NCBI RefSeq assembly: GCF_030372065.1
Contig: NZ_JAUDEA010000002.1
Location: forward strand, 186,001 to 250,000
Length of the DNA: 64,000 nt
Source of the DNA: Thermophilibacter provencensis
Lineage (GTDB): Bacteria; Actinomycetota; Coriobacteriia; Coriobacteriales; Atopobiaceae
Reading direction: 5' to 3'
Below, in pieces: positions 48,625 to 57,509 of the stretch. The number at the start of each line of letters is the position of its first letter. Positions within the stretch are counted from its first letter, which is position 1. The notes under the pieces are model-generated. The model was not told the DNA's origin. It searched no databases and worked only from the letters and a program-made list of their open reading frames with translations. Made by a program: the position numbers and the translations under genes.

Positions 48625-49545
48625 CTAGAGAAGGCCGTTGTCAACGAGGACCTTCTTGATGGCCTCGACGTTGTCGCCCTCGAGGGCCTTGACCGGGCGC
48701 GGCATGATGTTGGAGTCAAAGACGCCCAGGAGCCAGAGCGCGGTCTTGAAGGCGCCCACGCCACCGGCATAGCCCTGCACGCCGGAGGTGACGTCAAAGA
48801 TGTGGGAGATCTCGTTCAGGCGGTCCTGCTCTGCCTTGACCGTGGCCCAGTCGCCGGCCTGCGCGGCCTTCCACATGCGGACGTAGCCCGCGGGCTCAAC
48901 GTTGGCGAGGCCGGGGACGGAACCGTCGGCGCCGGAGAGGTACGCGCCGTCGACCACGATCTCGTGGCCGGTGAGCAGCGACAGCGGGTGACCGGCCTTC
49001 TCGTTCTCCTGGCAGAGGTAGCGGAAGGAGATGTCGTCACCAGAGGAGTCCTTGACGCCGGCGAGCACGCCCTCCTTGCCAAGCTTGACGAGCAGCGGCC
49101 ACGGAAGCTTGGTGTGAACGCACACGGGAATGTCATAGGCAAAGATGGGGAGGTCAAGCTCCTCGTGCAGGATGCGGAAGTGCTCCTCGACCTCGGTCAT
49201 GCCGCCGAGCGCGTAGAACGGGGCGGTGGCCACGAGGGCGTCGGCGCCAAGCTCCTGGGCAACCTTGCCGTGCTCGAGGACGCGCTCGGTCTCGGTGTCG
49301 ATGATGCCCACGAGGACGGGCACGCGGTGGTCGACGATGCGGATGGCCTCGGAGATGATCTGACGGCGGCGCTCGTCGGTGGAGAAGACGACCTCGCCGG
49401 AGGAGCCGAGGAAGAAGAGGCCGTCAACGCCGGCGTCGATCATGCGGTTGATGAGACGCTCAAAGGAGGGAACGTCGAGCTGGTGGTCGGGGGTGTCGGG
49501 AACAACGACGGGAGGAACGACGCCCGTGATCTTAAGGTCTGCCAT
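48625..49545 (-). CDS. nanA: N-acetylneuraminate lyase / dihydrodipicolinate synthase-family protein
   Basis: 306 residues, DapA superfamily TIM barrel. FLGSSGEVVFST is the family phosphate/carboxylate motif, FAYDIP holds the catalytic Tyr, and GVKDSSGD carries the Schiff-base Lys. DapA/NanA cannot be split by these motifs alone, but the neighbouring NanE and ROK kinase favour Neu5Ac cleavage to ManNAc and pyruvate. Confidence 0.78.
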   Translation of the reverse strand: MADLKITGVVPPVVVPDTPDHQLDVPSFERLINRMIDAGVDGLFFLGSSGEVVFSTDERRRQIISEAIRIVDHRVPVLVGIIDTETERVLEHGKVAQELGADALVATAPFYALGGMTEVEEHFRILHEELDLPIFAYDIPVCVHTKLPWPLLVKLGKEGVLAGVKDSSGDDISFRYLCQENEKAGHPLSLLTGHEIVVDGAYLSGADGSVPGLANVEPAGYVRMWKAAQAGDWATVKAEQDRLNEISHIFDVTSGVQGYAGGVGAFKTALWLLGVFDSNIMPRPVKALEGDNVEAIKKVLVDNGLL

Positions 49546-49647
49546 GCTAATCCTTTCTCCGTGGGCGGGGGTGGCCCGGTTATGGGATGGAGCACTCAGA
49601 TGCTAGGCCATGCGCGGCGAGAAGAACATGCCGCCGGCCGATTTCGC

Positions 49648-49676
49648 AAAGCGGGCGCGCCTTGCGGCGCGCCCGC
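49648..49676 (-). terminator. GC-rich hairpin between the transporter and nanA
   Basis: Minus strand: GCGGGCGCGCC-GCAA-GGCGCGCCCGC then TTT. The 11-bp stem with a GNRA loop is strong, but the U-run is short, so termination is probably partial. Confidence 0.55.
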
Positions 49677-49694
49677 AGATGGAACGGTTGGAGC

Positions 49695-50519
49695 CTACTT
49701 GCCCAGGTTGGGGTGAAGCAGCGACGGCGCCGCTCCGAGAAGCGTCTTGGTGTAGGCGTCCTGCGGATCCTCGAAGATCTGCTTCGCGGGGCCCTGCTCC
49801 ATAATCTGGCCGTGGTTCATGACGACGATGCGGTCGGAGATGTAGCGCTCCGTCTGGATGTCATGACTGATGAAGACCATGGCAAGGCCAAGCTCCTTCT
49901 TGAGGTCCGTAAGCAGGTTCAGAATCTGCGCGCGGACGGAGACGTCGAGGGCCGACGTTGGCTCGTCGGCGATGATGACGTCGGGCTGGAGCGACAGGGC
50001 ACGCGCAATGGCGACGCGCTGGCGCTGGCCGCCGGAGAGCTGGCCCGGGAGGGCGTACATCGCCGAGGACGGCAGTCCGACGATGCCAAGAAGCTCGCGA
50101 ACGCGCGCCTCGCGCTCGTCCTCGGTGCCCACCTTATGGACCACCAGGGGGTCAAGCAGCTGGTCATGGACTGACATGCGCGGGTTCAGGGCCGTGGCCG
50201 GGTTCTGGAACACGACGGAGACCACGCGGCCGATCTTCTTGCGAAGCTCCGCGGTGCGCTTCGTGACGTCGTCACCCTTGAAGTAGACGTGACCGTCGGT
50301 CGGCGACTGAAGGCCGCACATGACGTTGGCCGTCGTGGACTTGCCGCAGCCGGACTCGCCGACGATACCGATCGTCTCGCCGGGCATGAGCTTGAGCGTG
50401 AGGCCGTTGACGGCGTGCACGTGGTTGGGGTGGAAGAGCGAGCCCGTGCGGGACTTGAACGTGACCGAGATGTTGTCCAGGAAGATGATGGGCATCTGCT
50501 CGGTGGTCTTCTCTGCCAT
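49695..50519 (-). CDS. Oligopeptide-type ABC transporter ATPase (OppF-like)
   Basis: 274 residues. Walker A GESGCGKS (about 54-61), signature LSGGQRQR, Walker B VIIADEPTSALD, and a C-terminal oligopeptide-transporter extension (LLGAAPSLLHPN). It energises import together with the fused subunit. It abuts that gene's stop. Confidence 0.9.
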   Translation of the reverse strand: MAEKTTEQMPIIFLDNISVTFKSRTGSLFHPNHVHAVNGLTLKLMPGETIGIVGESGCGKSTTANVMCGLQSPTDGHVYFKGDDVTKRTAELRKKIGRVVSVVFQNPATALNPRMSVHDQLLDPLVVHKVGTEDEREARVRELLGIVGLPSSAMYALPGQLSGGQRQRVAIARALSLQPDVIIADEPTSALDVSVRAQILNLLTDLKKELGLAMVFISHDIQTERYISDRIVVMNHGQIMEQGPAKQIFEDPQDAYTKTLLGAAPSLLHPNLGK

Positions 50520-52541
50520 CTACCTCACCTCCAGTCGGGAAACGAGACCGTTCTTCGCGAGCTCCTCGTCCGGGATCTCCGAGACGTAGTGGTGGACGGC
50601 GCCGGGAACGGGCTTGAGGATGGGATGGACGTCGAGGCCCACCGTCGGGTGGCTCGAGCGCGGGGCAAAGCGGTCGCCCTTGGGGAAGTCCGCCGGGCTC
50701 GGGACGGAGCCGGGAACCTGGTGCAGGCGCGTGCCGTCGTGTGCCTCGATGGAGAGGACGGCGCCGAGAAGACCCTGGGTGTACTCGTGGATCGGGTTGG
50801 TGAGCAGCTCCTTGGTGGGGGCGGACTCGATGACCTGACCGGCGTACATGACGGTGATCTCGGAGGCGACCTCAGCAACGAGGGCCAGGTCGTGGGACAC
50901 GAAGATCATCGCGAAGCCGAGCTGCTTCTGAAGGTCGTTCAGGAGCTTGATGACCTGCTTCTGAACCGTGACGTCGAGGGCCGTGGTGGGCTCGTCGCAG
51001 ATGACGAGCGACGGGTTCCTCGTGAGCGCCATGGCGATGATGACGCGCTGGCACTGGCCACCGGAGAGCTCGTGCGGGTAGCTCTCGAGCGTGCGCTTGG
51101 GGTCGAGGCCGACGAGCTCGAGGAGCTCCTCGGCGCTACGGGTGCCGCCGCGGCTCGTGAGCTGCTTCATCTGGGCGGAGATGAGCATGGACGGGTTGAG
51201 CGAGGACAGGGAGTCCTGGTAGACCATCGCGAGCTCGTGGCCCAGCAGCTTGCGGTGCTCCTCCTTGGTGAGCTTGAGGAGGTCCTTGCCCTTGTAGAGG
51301 ATCTGGCCCTCGATGCGGGCGTTGTCGGGCAGGAGGTTCATGATGGTCTTGGTGGTGATGGACTTGCCGCAGCCGGACTCGCCCACGAGTGCCATGCACT
51401 GGCCCGGGCGCACGTCAAAGGAGACGTTGTCCACAACGTGGACGTCACCGTGGCGCGGGAAGCCAATGGAGAGGTTCTTGACCTGAAGGATGGGCTCGAC
51501 GGAGTAGTCGGGCACGCGACGGTCGGTACGGGCAAGCTCCACCTCGCGGAGTGCCCCGAGGCGACGGGCGAGAGAGTCGGCCTGCTCCTTGTAGGCACGG
51601 ACCGGGTCGGCCACGAGAAGGTCGGCCTCGCGACGGCTGTCGGCGTTCTCGTTGCTCACGGGAGCGGACGGGGCGGCGGCCATGGCGTCGGTCAGACCCT
51701 CGGAGAGGATGTTGAGCGCAAGGCAGGTGACCATGATCGCGATGCCCGGGAAGAGCGCCTGCCACCAGCGGCCGAGAAGGACGCCGTCACGCGCGGACGA
51801 GAGGATGTTGCCCCACGTGGCGGTGGGCTCGGCGATGCCGGCGCCGATGAAGGTCAGCGAGGCCTCGAAGATGATGGCGTCAGCGACGAGCGTGACCGTG
51901 AAGACCATGATCGGCGCGATGCAGTTGCGCAGGACGTGCTTCGTGAGGATCCACGGGGCGCGGGCGCCGGCGACGATGACCGCGCGGACGTAGTCCTCGC
52001 CGTACTCGGACACCACGTTGGCGCGGACGATGCGCGCGATCTGCGGCGTATACATGAAGCCGATCGAGAAGATGATGGCCGGGACGGAGTTGCCCAGGAT
52101 GAGGACCAGGATGGCCGCGAGGGCGATGCCCGGGATGGACATGATGACGTCGAGGACGCGCATGATGACCTCAGAGACGGCCTTGCGAGAGACCGCGGCG
52201 AGGGCACCGATGACCGAGCCGAGCACGAGCGCGAAGAGCGTGGCGCCAAAGCCGATCACGAGCGAGTACTGACCGCCGTAGAGCATACGAGAGAGGATGT
52301 CGCGGCCGATGTTGTCCGTGCCGAAGATATGCTCGGCCGAGGGCGGCTGGTAGGCAACCGTGATCTCGAGCGGGTCATGCGGCGCGAGCACAGGGGCCAG
52401 GATGGCGGAGAGCGCCACCAGGACGAGAAGGACGAGCGAGATCTTGCTGGGGACGCTCATCTTCTTGAGGCCACCGAGCTTCAGGCCCTTGGCGGCAGCC
52501 TTCTCGAGCGTCTGGGTCTGCTTTTCTCTGATCTTTGTCAT
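50520..52541 (-). CDS. Fused permease-ATPase of the ABC transporter (OppC-OppD-like)
   Basis: 673 residues. Residues about 30-290 are a DppC/OppC-type permease with several membrane helices and the EAA-like loop (AGARAPWILTKHVLRNCIAP). Residues about 350-673 are an ATPase: Walker A GESGCGKS (387-394), LSGGQCQR (492-499), Walker B VICDEPTTALD. Such C-D fusions occur in some actinobacteria. It starts directly after oppB. Confidence 0.9.
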   Translation of the reverse strand: MTKIREKQTQTLEKAAAKGLKLGGLKKMSVPSKISLVLLVLVALSAILAPVLAPHDPLEITVAYQPPSAEHIFGTDNIGRDILSRMLYGGQYSLVIGFGATLFALVLGSVIGALAAVSRKAVSEVIMRVLDVIMSIPGIALAAILVLILGNSVPAIIFSIGFMYTPQIARIVRANVVSEYGEDYVRAVIVAGARAPWILTKHVLRNCIAPIMVFTVTLVADAIIFEASLTFIGAGIAEPTATWGNILSSARDGVLLGRWWQALFPGIAIMVTCLALNILSEGLTDAMAAAPSAPVSNENADSRREADLLVADPVRAYKEQADSLARRLGALREVELARTDRRVPDYSVEPILQVKNLSIGFPRHGDVHVVDNVSFDVRPGQCMALVGESGCGKSITTKTIMNLLPDNARIEGQILYKGKDLLKLTKEEHRKLLGHELAMVYQDSLSSLNPSMLISAQMKQLTSRGGTRSAEELLELVGLDPKRTLESYPHELSGGQCQRVIIAMALTRNPSLVICDEPTTALDVTVQKQVIKLLNDLQKQLGFAMIFVSHDLALVAEVASEITVMYAGQVIESAPTKELLTNPIHEYTQGLLGAVLSIEAHDGTRLHQVPGSVPSPADFPKGDRFAPRSSHPTVGLDVHPILKPVPGAVHHYVSEIPDEELAKNGLVSRLEVR

Positions 52542-52546
52542 GGGGC

Positions 52547-53512
52547 CTACACCGTCCTAATGCGCGGGTTGATCAGCAGGTACAGCATGTCAACCACGAT
52601 GTTGATGATGACGAAGGCCAGAGCCACGACCACGACGACGCCCTGGACGAGCATGATCTCGCCGCCGGTGATGCCCCTCTGGATGAGGGTGCCCATGCCG
52701 GGAAGGGCGAAGATGACCTCGATGACGACCGCGCCGCCCATGAGGTAGCCGATCTTGAGGCCGAGCGTGGTGATGGGCGTAATGAGAGCGTTGCGCAGAA
52801 CGTTCTTGGCGATGACGACGTTCTCGGGGATGCCCGAGCCGCGAGCCGTCTGCACGTAGTCCTTGTCGAGCTCCTCGACCATGGCGGTACGCACGATACG
52901 CGTCATCTGGCCGATGACCGGGAAGGCCAGGGCGATGGCGGGCATGATCATGCGGCCGAAGTAGCCGCCGGGGTTGGTGAAGAGGTCGGGAAGCGCGCCG
53001 GCAGAGGGGAAGACCCTCGTGAGGCCGGCCATGGTCACGAGGAGGATGAGGAGAACCGCCAGCCAAAAGGACGGCGTCGCGATGCCCGCAATCGATATCA
53101 CTCGGATTATCTGGTCAGGCCATTTGTCTCTATAGATTGCCGATATCACGCCCAGGGTAAACGAGAAGACGGCAGCGATCAGAAGGCCGAAGAACGTGAG
53201 CTGCATGGTGATGGGCAGGGCCGAGGCGATGGCGTCGGAGACCGGGGTCTGACGCGTGCCATAGGTGCCCAGGTCGCCCTGGCAGAGGCCGACGATGTAG
53301 TCGACGTAGCGGACGGGCCACGGGTCGTTCATGCCGTGCTCCTCCATGTACTCCTCGACCTGCTCCGGCGACGCGCCCTCGCCAAGTGCGGTGCGCGCGG
53401 GGATGGAGGGGTCGGTGAAGGACATGAGGAAGAACACGAGCAGGGTAACGCCCAGGGCCATGATCGGCAGCGCGATGATGCGCCGACCGATGAGGCGCAG
53501 GAGGTTGTTCAT
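52547..53512 (-). CDS. ABC transporter permease (OppB-like)
   Basis: 321 residues, about six membrane helices; N-terminal IGRRIIALPIMALGVTLLVF and the cytoplasmic loop ARGSGIPENVVIAKNVLRNA match DppB/OppB. Partner of the fused permease-ATPase. Located 30 bases after the terminator that follows oppA. Confidence 0.9.
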   Translation of the reverse strand: MNNLLRLIGRRIIALPIMALGVTLLVFFLMSFTDPSIPARTALGEGASPEQVEEYMEEHGMNDPWPVRYVDYIVGLCQGDLGTYGTRQTPVSDAIASALPITMQLTFFGLLIAAVFSFTLGVISAIYRDKWPDQIIRVISIAGIATPSFWLAVLLILLVTMAGLTRVFPSAGALPDLFTNPGGYFGRMIMPAIALAFPVIGQMTRIVRTAMVEELDKDYVQTARGSGIPENVVIAKNVLRNALITPITTLGLKIGYLMGGAVVIEVIFALPGMGTLIQRGITGGEIMLVQGVVVVVALAFVIINIVVDMLYLLINPRIRTV

Positions 53513-53542
53513 ACCCTCTCCTCTCTCATATGCCTACAGTTC

Positions 53543-53580
53543 AAAAGAGGGGCCCGAGCTTAACCTTGCCCGGGCCCCTC
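53543..53580 (-). terminator. Terminator between the binding-protein and permease genes
   Basis: Minus strand: GAGGGGCCCG ... CGGGCCCCTC then TTTT, 55 bases past the binding-protein stop. A partial terminator here would keep binding protein in excess over the membrane subunits. Confidence 0.75.
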
Positions 53581-53634
53581 GAACGTCCTTGTGGATCCCC
53601 AGCCTTTCAGTGGGGAACGGGGCGTTGCTTGAGG

Positions 53635-55248
53635 CTACGCGGTAACCGTCTTGCAGCCGATGAAGCTCATGCCCGTGGTGCCAATGCCCTCGAAGCCCTC
53701 GATGGCGGTGCCCAGCGGGTTCTTGGAGGCATCGTCCCAAGAGGCCGTGGCGGTCTGGACGTGGATGAGCGGGTAGAGGACGCAGTTGTCGGCGATGAGA
53801 TCGTAGACCTGCTTCCAGGTGGCCTGCTGCTCGTCACCGGACTGGCCGAGGGCGGCGTTCATGAGCTCGCGAATCTGAGCGAACTCCTCGGAGGTGCCCC
53901 AGCCGGTACGAGTCTGCTGCCAGACGTTGTCGCCGTACCACCAGTTGAGGAGCAGGTCGGGGTCGGCGCCCCAGCAGGACGGGTCGCCCGGGGCGATGAG
54001 GATGTCGAAGTCATCCGTGCCGCCGTCGATGGCGGCGTAGGTGGCAGCGGAGGTCTCCTCGGCGATGGTGGCGTTGAAGCCGAGGGCAGCGAGGTCCTGC
54101 TGCGCCTGGGTGGCCATGGCGGAAGCCTGGGTGTTGTCCGTGCAGCGGATCTTGAGGTCGCCCGGGGTCACGCCGGCCTCGTCGAGCAGGGTCTTGGCCT
54201 TCTCCTGGTCATAGGTGTAGACCGTCGCGGCCTCCTGGTAGTTGGGGAAGTCCTTCGGAATGTAGGAGGAGGCGGTGGCGGCAAGGCCCGCGAAGATGTT
54301 CTCGACCATGAGGTCCGTGTTGAGGGCGTACATCACGGCCTGACGGGCGGTGACGTTGTCCCACGGCGCCTTGGCGGTGTTGAACATGATGAAGCGGGTA
54401 CCAAAGCCCTGGACCTTGTCGACCTTGCAGCCGGCGGACTCGATGGTCGGGATGGCGTCGGCGGTGACGGACTCCATGACGAGCGTCTGGCCCTGCTGCT
54501 GAGCGGTCATGCGCGCGGTGGCGTCGACGAGGATGTCATAGTGCAGGCCAGCGTCCTCGGCAGGATAGGAGCCGTTGTAGTTGGGGTTGGGCACGAGGTC
54601 GACGGCGTCGTCGGTGATCGTGCTGTACATCCAGGGGCCGGAGCCGACGGGCTGGTTGGAGAGCTCCTCGTCGGAGGTGCCGGCGGGGAAGACGCGGACG
54701 AGCGCCAGGCGCTCCTTGAGGAGCGAGAAGTTGGCGATGGCGGTCTTCACGGTGATGGTGGTGTCGTCCGTGGCCTCGAGCGAGTCGATCGGCGAGAGGA
54801 ACGCGGAGTAGGTGGCGTCAGCCTTGGTGCGGTCGAAGGACTCGACGACGTCGGCGGTGGTCACGGCGTTGCCGTTGGAGAACGCGGCGCCCTCACGCAG
54901 GGTGACAGTGAAGGTGGTCTCGTCGACCTGCTCCGGGTCGCCCGTGGCGAGCTCGGGGAAGGTGGAGTAGTCGTGCGGATCGGTGCCGTAGAGGCCCTCG
55001 AGGACGTGCCAGTTGGAGCCGAGGCAGAAGGCCGAGGAGGTCTTCGTCGGGTTGTACTCGGAGGGAGCGTACGCGGAGCCAGCGGTGATGGTGCCGCCAC
55101 CAGAGGTGGTCTCGCCGCCCTCGCCCCCGCCCTCGCCGCCGGACGGGGTGTCGTTGCCACCGCACGCGGCCAGGCCGAGCGCGCTCACCGCGGCAGCACC
55201 GCCGAGGAACGAGCGACGAGACACGGCGCTGTCAAATAGCTTCTTCAT
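53635..55248 (-). CDS. Extracellular solute-binding lipoprotein, family 5
   Basis: 537 residues. Signal with twin-arginine SRRSFLGG and lipobox LAAC (Cys about 29), so probably Tat-exported and lipid-anchored. The SBP_bac_5 fold is clear (ATGDPEQVDETTFTVTLREG, FNTAKAPWDNVTARQAVMYA). Its ligand is peptides in most homologues. With sialic-acid genes downstream, Neu5Ac or a derivative is plausible (compare SatABCD of Haemophilus ducreyi). Confidence 0.88.
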   Translation of the reverse strand: MKKLFDSAVSRRSFLGGAAAVSALGLAACGGNDTPSGGEGGGEGGETTSGGGTITAGSAYAPSEYNPTKTSSAFCLGSNWHVLEGLYGTDPHDYSTFPELATGDPEQVDETTFTVTLREGAAFSNGNAVTTADVVESFDRTKADATYSAFLSPIDSLEATDDTTITVKTAIANFSLLKERLALVRVFPAGTSDEELSNQPVGSGPWMYSTITDDAVDLVPNPNYNGSYPAEDAGLHYDILVDATARMTAQQQGQTLVMESVTADAIPTIESAGCKVDKVQGFGTRFIMFNTAKAPWDNVTARQAVMYALNTDLMVENIFAGLAATASSYIPKDFPNYQEAATVYTYDQEKAKTLLDEAGVTPGDLKIRCTDNTQASAMATQAQQDLAALGFNATIAEETSAATYAAIDGGTDDFDILIAPGDPSCWGADPDLLLNWWYGDNVWQQTRTGWGTSEEFAQIRELMNAALGQSGDEQQATWKQVYDLIADNCVLYPLIHVQTATASWDDASKNPLGTAIEGFEGIGTTGMSFIGCKTVTA

Positions 55249-55542
55249 TGTGCTTCCTTTTCTCCTCCTGCGGCCACCTCCAGACGGCGGCCGTCCCTTA
55301 GTGCCTTTACGTTACTAATGTGAGATTGATTCCATATCCAAAAAGCCGACCAACGGCATCAACAAGTGCCCCGGGCGGTACTGACTTGTAAGGAGATTGT
55401 TATCTGGTATGCTTGTTACATGTGGTTTGTACGCTCATTGGTTTTTCTTAACTTTCACAATGAGTTTAAATAATCCCCAGCTTATTGACCGCGTTGCGTC
55501 AACATTTGCAACTAAGTTGTAGAGACTTTCAGTAACTGGTAT
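55249..55542. promoter_or_regulatory. AT-rich region upstream of the transporter operon
   Basis: Nearly 300 bases with no gene, markedly less GC-rich than the surroundings. Possible elements on the minus strand: TTGACG near 55500, an inverted CTCATTG/CAATGAG pair at about 55434-55464, and GCCG-TTGGT-CGGC with TTTTT at about 55340-55360 that could be an attenuator. No regulator site can be assigned. Confidence 0.4.
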
Positions 55543-57492
55543 TTATTCAGTAGACCTTAGGGTCTCATAAATCGATTCAGCAACGGCACGTGTCACCCCG
55601 GGTACCTCGGCAATCTCCTCCACAGTGGCGGTGCGAAGCTTCTTGAGCGAGCCAAAACGCTTCATGAGTGCGCGCTTGCGCTTGGGTCCCACGCCGGGTA
55701 CGTCGTCGAGCACGGAAACCGTCATCGCCTTGTCACGCAGCTCGCGATGGAAGGTGATGGCAAAGCGGTGGGACTCGTCACGCACCTGCTTTATGAGGTA
55801 GAGCGAGGGCGAGCCCGAAGGCAAAACCACGGGCGTCTCGTCCCAGGGGACGAAGATCTCCTCGTCGGACTTGGCAAGGCCGCAGACCGGAATATCGAGC
55901 CCTAGCTCCGCAAGCTGGTTCATGGCAGCCGTGAGCTGCGGCTTGCCGCCATCCACGACAAGAAGATCGGGCCTTGAGCCAAAGCGCTCATCGGCCATGC
56001 GCTCGGGCGCGTAGCGCCTCCCCAGCACCTCGGACATGGAGACGAAGTCGTTTGCCTCATCGAGCTTCGCCCGTATCTTGAAGCGACGGTACTGGGACTT
56101 GTCGGGCCTTCCGTTGGTAAAGACGACCATCGAAGCCACCGTAAAACGCCCGTGCAGCGTGGAGATGTCAAAGCACTCGATCCTCATGGGGGGCGCGTCC
56201 AGGGCAAGCGCGCTCTCCAGCTGGAGCAGCGCCTGGTTGGTGCGGTCGTCGGCGTAGCCGGTGCGCACCATGTAGCGCATGAGGGCGTGGCGCGCGTTGG
56301 CGGCGGCCATGTCGAGCAGATGGCGCTTCTCGCCGCGCTGCGGTCGGTGGATGCGGACGCCGTGGCCGCGCTTCTCGGCAAGCCAGCCCTCAATGACGTC
56401 CGCGTCGGAGAGCTCGCAGTCAACGTCCACCTCGGCGGGGATGTCGGCGGTCTCGTCGTAGTAGCGCTTGACAAAGCCCGAGACGAGCTCCTCCTCCCCC
56501 ACGTCGAGGCCCTTGTCCAAGACAAACTCAACCGAGCGCACCGTGCGGCCCTCGCGCACCACAAAGACGCAGGCGCAGCTGATGGTCTCCTCTCGGTAGA
56601 ACCCGATGAGATCCAGGCTCACGTTTGACGAGAAGACCACCTGCTGGCGGTCGTCGAGTGCGTCGAGGCTGTCAAGGCGGGCTTTGATGCGCCCGGCCTT
56701 CTCGAAGTCAAGGTCCGCGGCTGCCTCCCGCATCTGGTCGGTGAGCTCGCCCACGATCTCCGAGCGGTTGCCCTGGAGAAAGCGCTCGACCTGGCGCACG
56801 TGGCGCGCGTACTCCACCGTATCTATCATGCCGGCGCACACGCCGGGGCCGCGCCCCACGTGGTAGTCAAAGCAGGGGCGGCAGCGCTTGGCAAGCAGCA
56901 GGTTGGCCACTGCGGCCTGGTCGGGCTCGCGCTCGAGGATGCGCCGCGCGCGCTTCCACTCCGCGCAGGTGGCCATGCAGATGGGCACCACCTTGCGCAG
57001 CGTGTCGATGGTCTCGCGGGCGGCCCTGGCGTCGGTGTAGGGCCCAAAGTAGCGCGTGCCCTTCCGGTGCTTCTCGCGCGTGTACTTGATTGCGGGGAAG
57101 ACGTCGGACTCTGTGATGGCAATGAAGGGGTAGGACTTGTCATCCTTGTAGTCCACGTTGAAGTACGGGTGGTACTGCGCGATGAGGTTGCGCTCGAGGA
57201 CAAGAGCCTCGTGCTCGGACCCCACGACCACGTAGTCAAAGGACTTGACCACCTGCATCATGAGGGGGATCTTCTCGCGATCATCCTGCAGCGTCACGTA
57301 CTGGCGCATGCGGGCGCGCAGGTTCTTGGCCTTGCCCACGTAGACGACCTCGCCCTTGGCGTCCTTCCAGAGATAGCAGCCGGGGTCGGTGGGGACGAGC
57401 GCCACCTGCTCGGCGAGCGTGGGCTCGACATGCGGCGAGAGGGACGGCTCGCGCGCGCCCCTCTCGAGATCGTCTCTCTCCCCTGCCGCCAC
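55543..57492 (-). CDS. uvrC: Excinuclease ABC subunit C
   Basis: 649 residues from a GTG at 57492 (start uncertain; overlaps the FemXAB end by some frames upstream). N-terminal GIY-YIG nuclease (VPTDPGCYLWKDAKGEVVYV), a Cys-rich linker (KRCRPCFDYHVGRGPGVCAG), UVR helix (LTDQMREAAADLDFEKAGRI), RNase H-like domain (IECFDISTLHG, LLVVDGGKPQL) and terminal HhH (VLDDVPGVGPKRKRALMKRF). It makes both cuts in nucleotide excision repair. In many actinobacteria it adjoins rapZ; here it does not. Confidence 0.95.
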   Translation of the reverse strand: MAAGERDDLERGAREPSLSPHVEPTLAEQVALVPTDPGCYLWKDAKGEVVYVGKAKNLRARMRQYVTLQDDREKIPLMMQVVKSFDYVVVGSEHEALVLERNLIAQYHPYFNVDYKDDKSYPFIAITESDVFPAIKYTREKHRKGTRYFGPYTDARAARETIDTLRKVVPICMATCAEWKRARRILEREPDQAAVANLLLAKRCRPCFDYHVGRGPGVCAGMIDTVEYARHVRQVERFLQGNRSEIVGELTDQMREAAADLDFEKAGRIKARLDSLDALDDRQQVVFSSNVSLDLIGFYREETISCACVFVVREGRTVRSVEFVLDKGLDVGEEELVSGFVKRYYDETADIPAEVDVDCELSDADVIEGWLAEKRGHGVRIHRPQRGEKRHLLDMAAANARHALMRYMVRTGYADDRTNQALLQLESALALDAPPMRIECFDISTLHGRFTVASMVVFTNGRPDKSQYRRFKIRAKLDEANDFVSMSEVLGRRYAPERMADERFGSRPDLLVVDGGKPQLTAAMNQLAELGLDIPVCGLAKSDEEIFVPWDETPVVLPSGSPSLYLIKQVRDESHRFAITFHRELRDKAMTVSVLDDVPGVGPKRKRALMKRFGSLKKLRTATVEEIAEVPGVTRAVAESIYETLRSTE

Positions 57493-57509
57493 GCTCCTAC
57501 CCCGCGGCG

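Noticed and set aside
47578-49716. Very long plus-strand frame (712 codons) over the nan genes, with similar ones at 50289-52748, 53530-55239 and 714-1991
   Set aside because: They are antisense to clear minus-strand families, rich in Ala/Gly/Arg/His/Asp/Val without domains, and arise because high-GC codon bias leaves the complementary frame free of stops.
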